A stretch of 64,000 bases of DNA from Leptospirillum ferrooxidans C2-3. Its GTDB lineage: Bacteria; Nitrospirota; Leptospirillia; Leptospirillales; Leptospirillaceae. Shown here piece by piece: positions 62,163 through 64,000 of the stretch. Where the stretch lies: assembly GCF_000284315.1 (NCBI RefSeq), contig NC_017094.1, forward strand, positions 899,486 to 963,485. Reading direction: 5' to 3'. The position numbers and the translations under genes were made by a program. Under the pieces are notes generated by a model that did not search any database, had not been told where the DNA came from, and saw nothing but the letters and a program-made list of their open reading frames with translations. Within the stretch, counting starts at the first letter, position 1; each line of letters opens with the position of its first letter.

Positions 62163-62181
62163 TGTAACCTTAACTGTTACA
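62163..62181. promoter_or_regulatory. Inverted repeat upstream of the Rrf2 gene, probable operator
   Basis: TGTAAC (62163-62168) and GTTACA (62176-62181) flank a seven-base centre (CTTAACT). It begins two bases before the regulator ATG, in the 5' leader or promoter. Dyads of this shape are typical of Rrf2 regulators, so autoregulation is likely. Confidence 0.6.
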
Positions 62182-62387
62182 TTTAATGAAGTCAATGATC
62201 TCCAGAAATGGAAGATAGAAGGGGAGCGGGTAAGAAAGTCCTTTGAGATTGAGTGGTTTCTGACAAGGGAATGGGGATATTTCATAAAAGAGAGTCTGTA
62301 TGGTCGGACAGGGTTGATTGTCTTACAAGAATGCGGTCTGTTTGAGAATTCCTTCAGGAATTCTTTTCAGCGGCTCCCTTTGGGGGT

Positions 62388-63656
62388 TTACGCGATTGCT
62401 CCGTCATCACTCTGAAAGGATGAGGATTCTTGTCGATGGAGAGGGAGCTTGCTATGTCGCAATAGGAAGCTTTCAAGAGAGACAGGTGTTCCTGCAAGAG
62501 TTTCAAGCCTGCTGGCGATTGAGCTTCTGGCCATTGTTTCGGCATTGTCGATTGAGACGTTCCTCAAGAGTATCCATGCCTGCTCTTCTTTTGGATCCCA
62601 AAAAAAAGGTTCGTCCATCCTGGTTTTTTCCGCAATGCCCTTGAGTGTTGAAGCGCTTGCCCTTATGGGAAGGAATGTGATCTCGGAGGTTTCATGGCGA
62701 ATCTTCGAGACGAGAGACTCTGCCTGCCGGATATCAAAACCGGCCGGGTTTAGCCATTGTCTGGCATAGCGGTACTGGGGGGACCAAGTGAAGGTCCTGA
62801 CACTTTCGAGAATCAAAAGGGACATTTTCTGGAGAACTTTTCTGTATGTCGCAAGTCCGGTTCTCTTGAGGAATTCGGCATTGGCCGAGACGGAAACGAC
62901 CGGGAGAACCCTGGCACATCTCAAAAGGGTGTGGATCCAGAGATGCTCGAGGGTTTTTTGGCTTCCTTCAAGTGTTGATCCCCAGATTCTTGGCATAACG
63001 GAAAAGTTTTGAGGCAATCCGGGAAGTTTTTCGGAGTCGGTTCCCGGAGGAACTCCGATGGGAGTTCCATGGGCTGTTCTGAACAGGATTCCGGGCTCAT
63101 ATCGTTGTCTGTACTCCGATTGAAAAGCTCCGAGAGCCGTCGTGCAAAGGGTTTCCTCATCGAGACGTGTCAGCCAGCTCGTGATTTCCTGCTGTATCTT
63201 GGTGTCGTCACTAAAAAAATCCGGACTTTTGACTACGGAAGGGTCTAATCCTTTCCCTTCCGGCACAAAAATAACATGAATGCCATTTTCAAACTTTCTG
63301 GCGGAGATCCCCATCCTGGGAGGAAGCGTCAGATCTTTTCTCCGGACCTTGAAGAGGATGTGAGCCTTCTTTTCTGAAAAAATCTGGTTCCGGAAGTCGT
63401 CAAATGTTCGTGTTTCAGTGGCGGGTAGGATGTCAGAGAGTTCGGAAAAAAAGAGATCCTGGGCCTTCAGTGTCGGCATGGTTGAGAAAAGAGGGGGCAA
63501 ATTGTCAGATCGGTAGATGAGATCCCCTCCCTTCGAAAATCCCATATGCCATGATCCGTCCGGAAGTCCTCCGGCGTTGGCTTCGAGTCCACTGCCCACC
63601 TTGTCTGGCGCATAGAGGACAGGGGCCTGACTCATGAGTGGATGCTGGGACGCCAT
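62388..63656 (-). CDS. Protein of unknown function, about 422 residues
   Basis: No family is recognised. The sequence is soluble-looking with several aromatic and Pro-rich parts (DGSWHMGFSKGGDLIYRSDNLPPLF, TGLATYRKVLQKMSLLILESVRTFTWSPQYRYARQWLNPAGFDI, in parts) and no signal peptide. ATG 63656 is used; a TTG at 63665 with AGAGGAG five bases upstream is an equal choice. It is divergent from glyQ and unrelated in strand to the Rrf2 gene group. It may be a lineage-specific gene. Confidence 0.6.
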   Translation of the reverse strand: MASQHPLMSQAPVLYAPDKVGSGLEANAGGLPDGSWHMGFSKGGDLIYRSDNLPPLFSTMPTLKAQDLFFSELSDILPATETRTFDDFRNQIFSEKKAHILFKVRRKDLTLPPRMGISARKFENGIHVIFVPEGKGLDPSVVKSPDFFSDDTKIQQEITSWLTRLDEETLCTTALGAFQSEYRQRYEPGILFRTAHGTPIGVPPGTDSEKLPGLPQNFSVMPRIWGSTLEGSQKTLEHLWIHTLLRCARVLPVVSVSANAEFLKRTGLATYRKVLQKMSLLILESVRTFTWSPQYRYARQWLNPAGFDIRQAESLVSKIRHETSEITFLPIRASASTLKGIAEKTRMDEPFFWDPKEEQAWILLRNVSIDNAETMARSSIASRLETLAGTPVSLESFLLRHSKLPLHRQESSSFQSDDGAIA

Positions 63657-63835
63657 GATCCTCAAGGATGCTCCTCTGTTCTGGCCGATAGAAAAAACAA
63701 TTCTCAAGAATCATAAGGTTATGGATCGCTGTATGCAAATTGCGTCCTATTTTTTGACCTCCAAATGCTGAGTTTGTTTTTTCAGGGTTTATTTTTCATA
63801 AAGGTGCCAACCGAGAGGCTGACGCCTTTTATCCG

Positions 63836-63865
63836 TTGTCTTTTGACACCGAATAAAAGTATGAT
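63836..63865 (+). promoter_or_regulatory. Candidate promoter of glyQ
   Basis: TTGTCT at 63836-63841 and TATGAT at 63860-63865 with an 18-base spacer, about 85 bases before the glyQ start. TATGAT is a good -10; the -35 matches 4 of 6. Confidence 0.45.
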
Positions 63866-63950
63866 CGGGGCTTGATGCGTCGCTTCGCCCGGTCTTTACA
63901 GGAGAACTTAGGGGAAGCGGCTGCCGGGAAAGAATTCGGGGAGGGGGTTT

Positions 63951-64000
63951 ATGTCGGTGATGCCAGGCCACACATTTCAGGAGATGATTCTTTCCCTCAA
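63951..64000 (+). CDS. glyQ: Glycyl-tRNA synthetase alpha subunit, 5' end only (cut by window)
   Basis: The last 50 bases open a frame at ATG 63951, with GGAGG about six bases upstream. The first 16 residues are MSVMPGHTFQEMILSL. The part HTFQEMILSLQ matches the N-terminal TFQ-x-x-ILxLQ signature of GlyQ proteins. Only this segment is visible, so the call rests on the motif, the strong ribosome site and an upstream promoter-like sequence. GlyQ is the alpha subunit of the tetrameric enzyme that charges tRNA-Gly. Confidence 0.75.
   Translation, partial: MSVMPGHTFQEMILSL

Noticed and set aside
1-64000. tRNA or rRNA genes, CRISPR arrays and riboswitches
   Set aside because: I saw no T-loop GTTCGAATC-type sequences, ribosomal motifs, regular repeat-spacer arrays or recognisable riboswitch cores on reading; a covariance-model search would be needed to exclude them.

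Overview
This 64-kb window is from a Gram-negative bacterial chromosome. Signal peptides, lipoboxes, outer-membrane barrels and TolC proteins point to a diderm. Two RND pumps, a glutamate decarboxylase, a Kch-type potassium channel and a BioW-type biotin operon would fit an acid-adapted organism such as a Nitrospirota/Leptospirillum relative. That placement is inferred from gene content and general sequence character; there is no rRNA or marker search behind it. Coding density is high. I recognised no rRNA, tRNA or CRISPR array. There is one complete insertion sequence.

Layout. 1-2367 (-): purQ-purL purine genes, purL cut by the window edge. 2809-4065 (+): a stand-alone HD-GYP protein. 4119-12051 (+): an export operon with a TetR-type palindromic operator, an outer-membrane protein, a TetR regulator, a TolC protein, an adaptor, an RND pump and a Pro/Gly-rich exported protein. 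12070-17613: a LysR regulator divergent from a second export operon (TolC, a paralogous outer-membrane protein, a one-TM protein, and an ABC-2 ATPase and permease) closed by a strong terminator. The two clusters look like a duplicated outer-membrane module attached to two different pumps. 17725-22192 (+): a flavin reductase, an orphan sensory-domain protein, a degenerate hydroxyacyl-CoA dehydrogenase-like protein, DUF1848 and DUF5069. 22373-22993 (-): a Slp-like lipoprotein. 23102-24517: the insertion sequence. 24664-32707: a methyltransferase, DUF2252, galE (-), an unknown protein, a TPR/LysM lipoprotein and a DegT-type aminotransferase.

33374-41412 is a stress and transport area: a D-lactate dehydrogenase-like gene (-) divergent from gadB and kch (+), then on the minus strand an RND pump paired with a DUF3105 membrane protein and no adaptor. 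41651-50508 (-) is housekeeping: TPR/Roadblock protein, aroQ, efp, accB, accC, thiE, and the separate block yicC, remA-like, gmk, rpoZ, coaBC.

50850-57129 (+): a glycogen-debranching-type glucosidase, a penicillin-binding protein, a CBS protein, and a TPR lipoprotein plus outer-membrane protein behind a promoter with a good Fur-box match. 57137-60304 (-): bioB-bioW-bioF, with biotin made from pimelate. 60563-62160 (-): an Old Yellow Enzyme and its Rrf2-type regulator, with an inverted repeat in the regulator promoter. 62388-63656 (-): an unknown protein. The last 50 bases hold the start of glyQ on the plus strand.

The main items for a second look are the duplicated outer-membrane module with its RND and ABC-2 arms, the RND pump paired with DUF3105, the TetR, Fur and Rrf2-like operators, and the TPR-Roadblock fusion.
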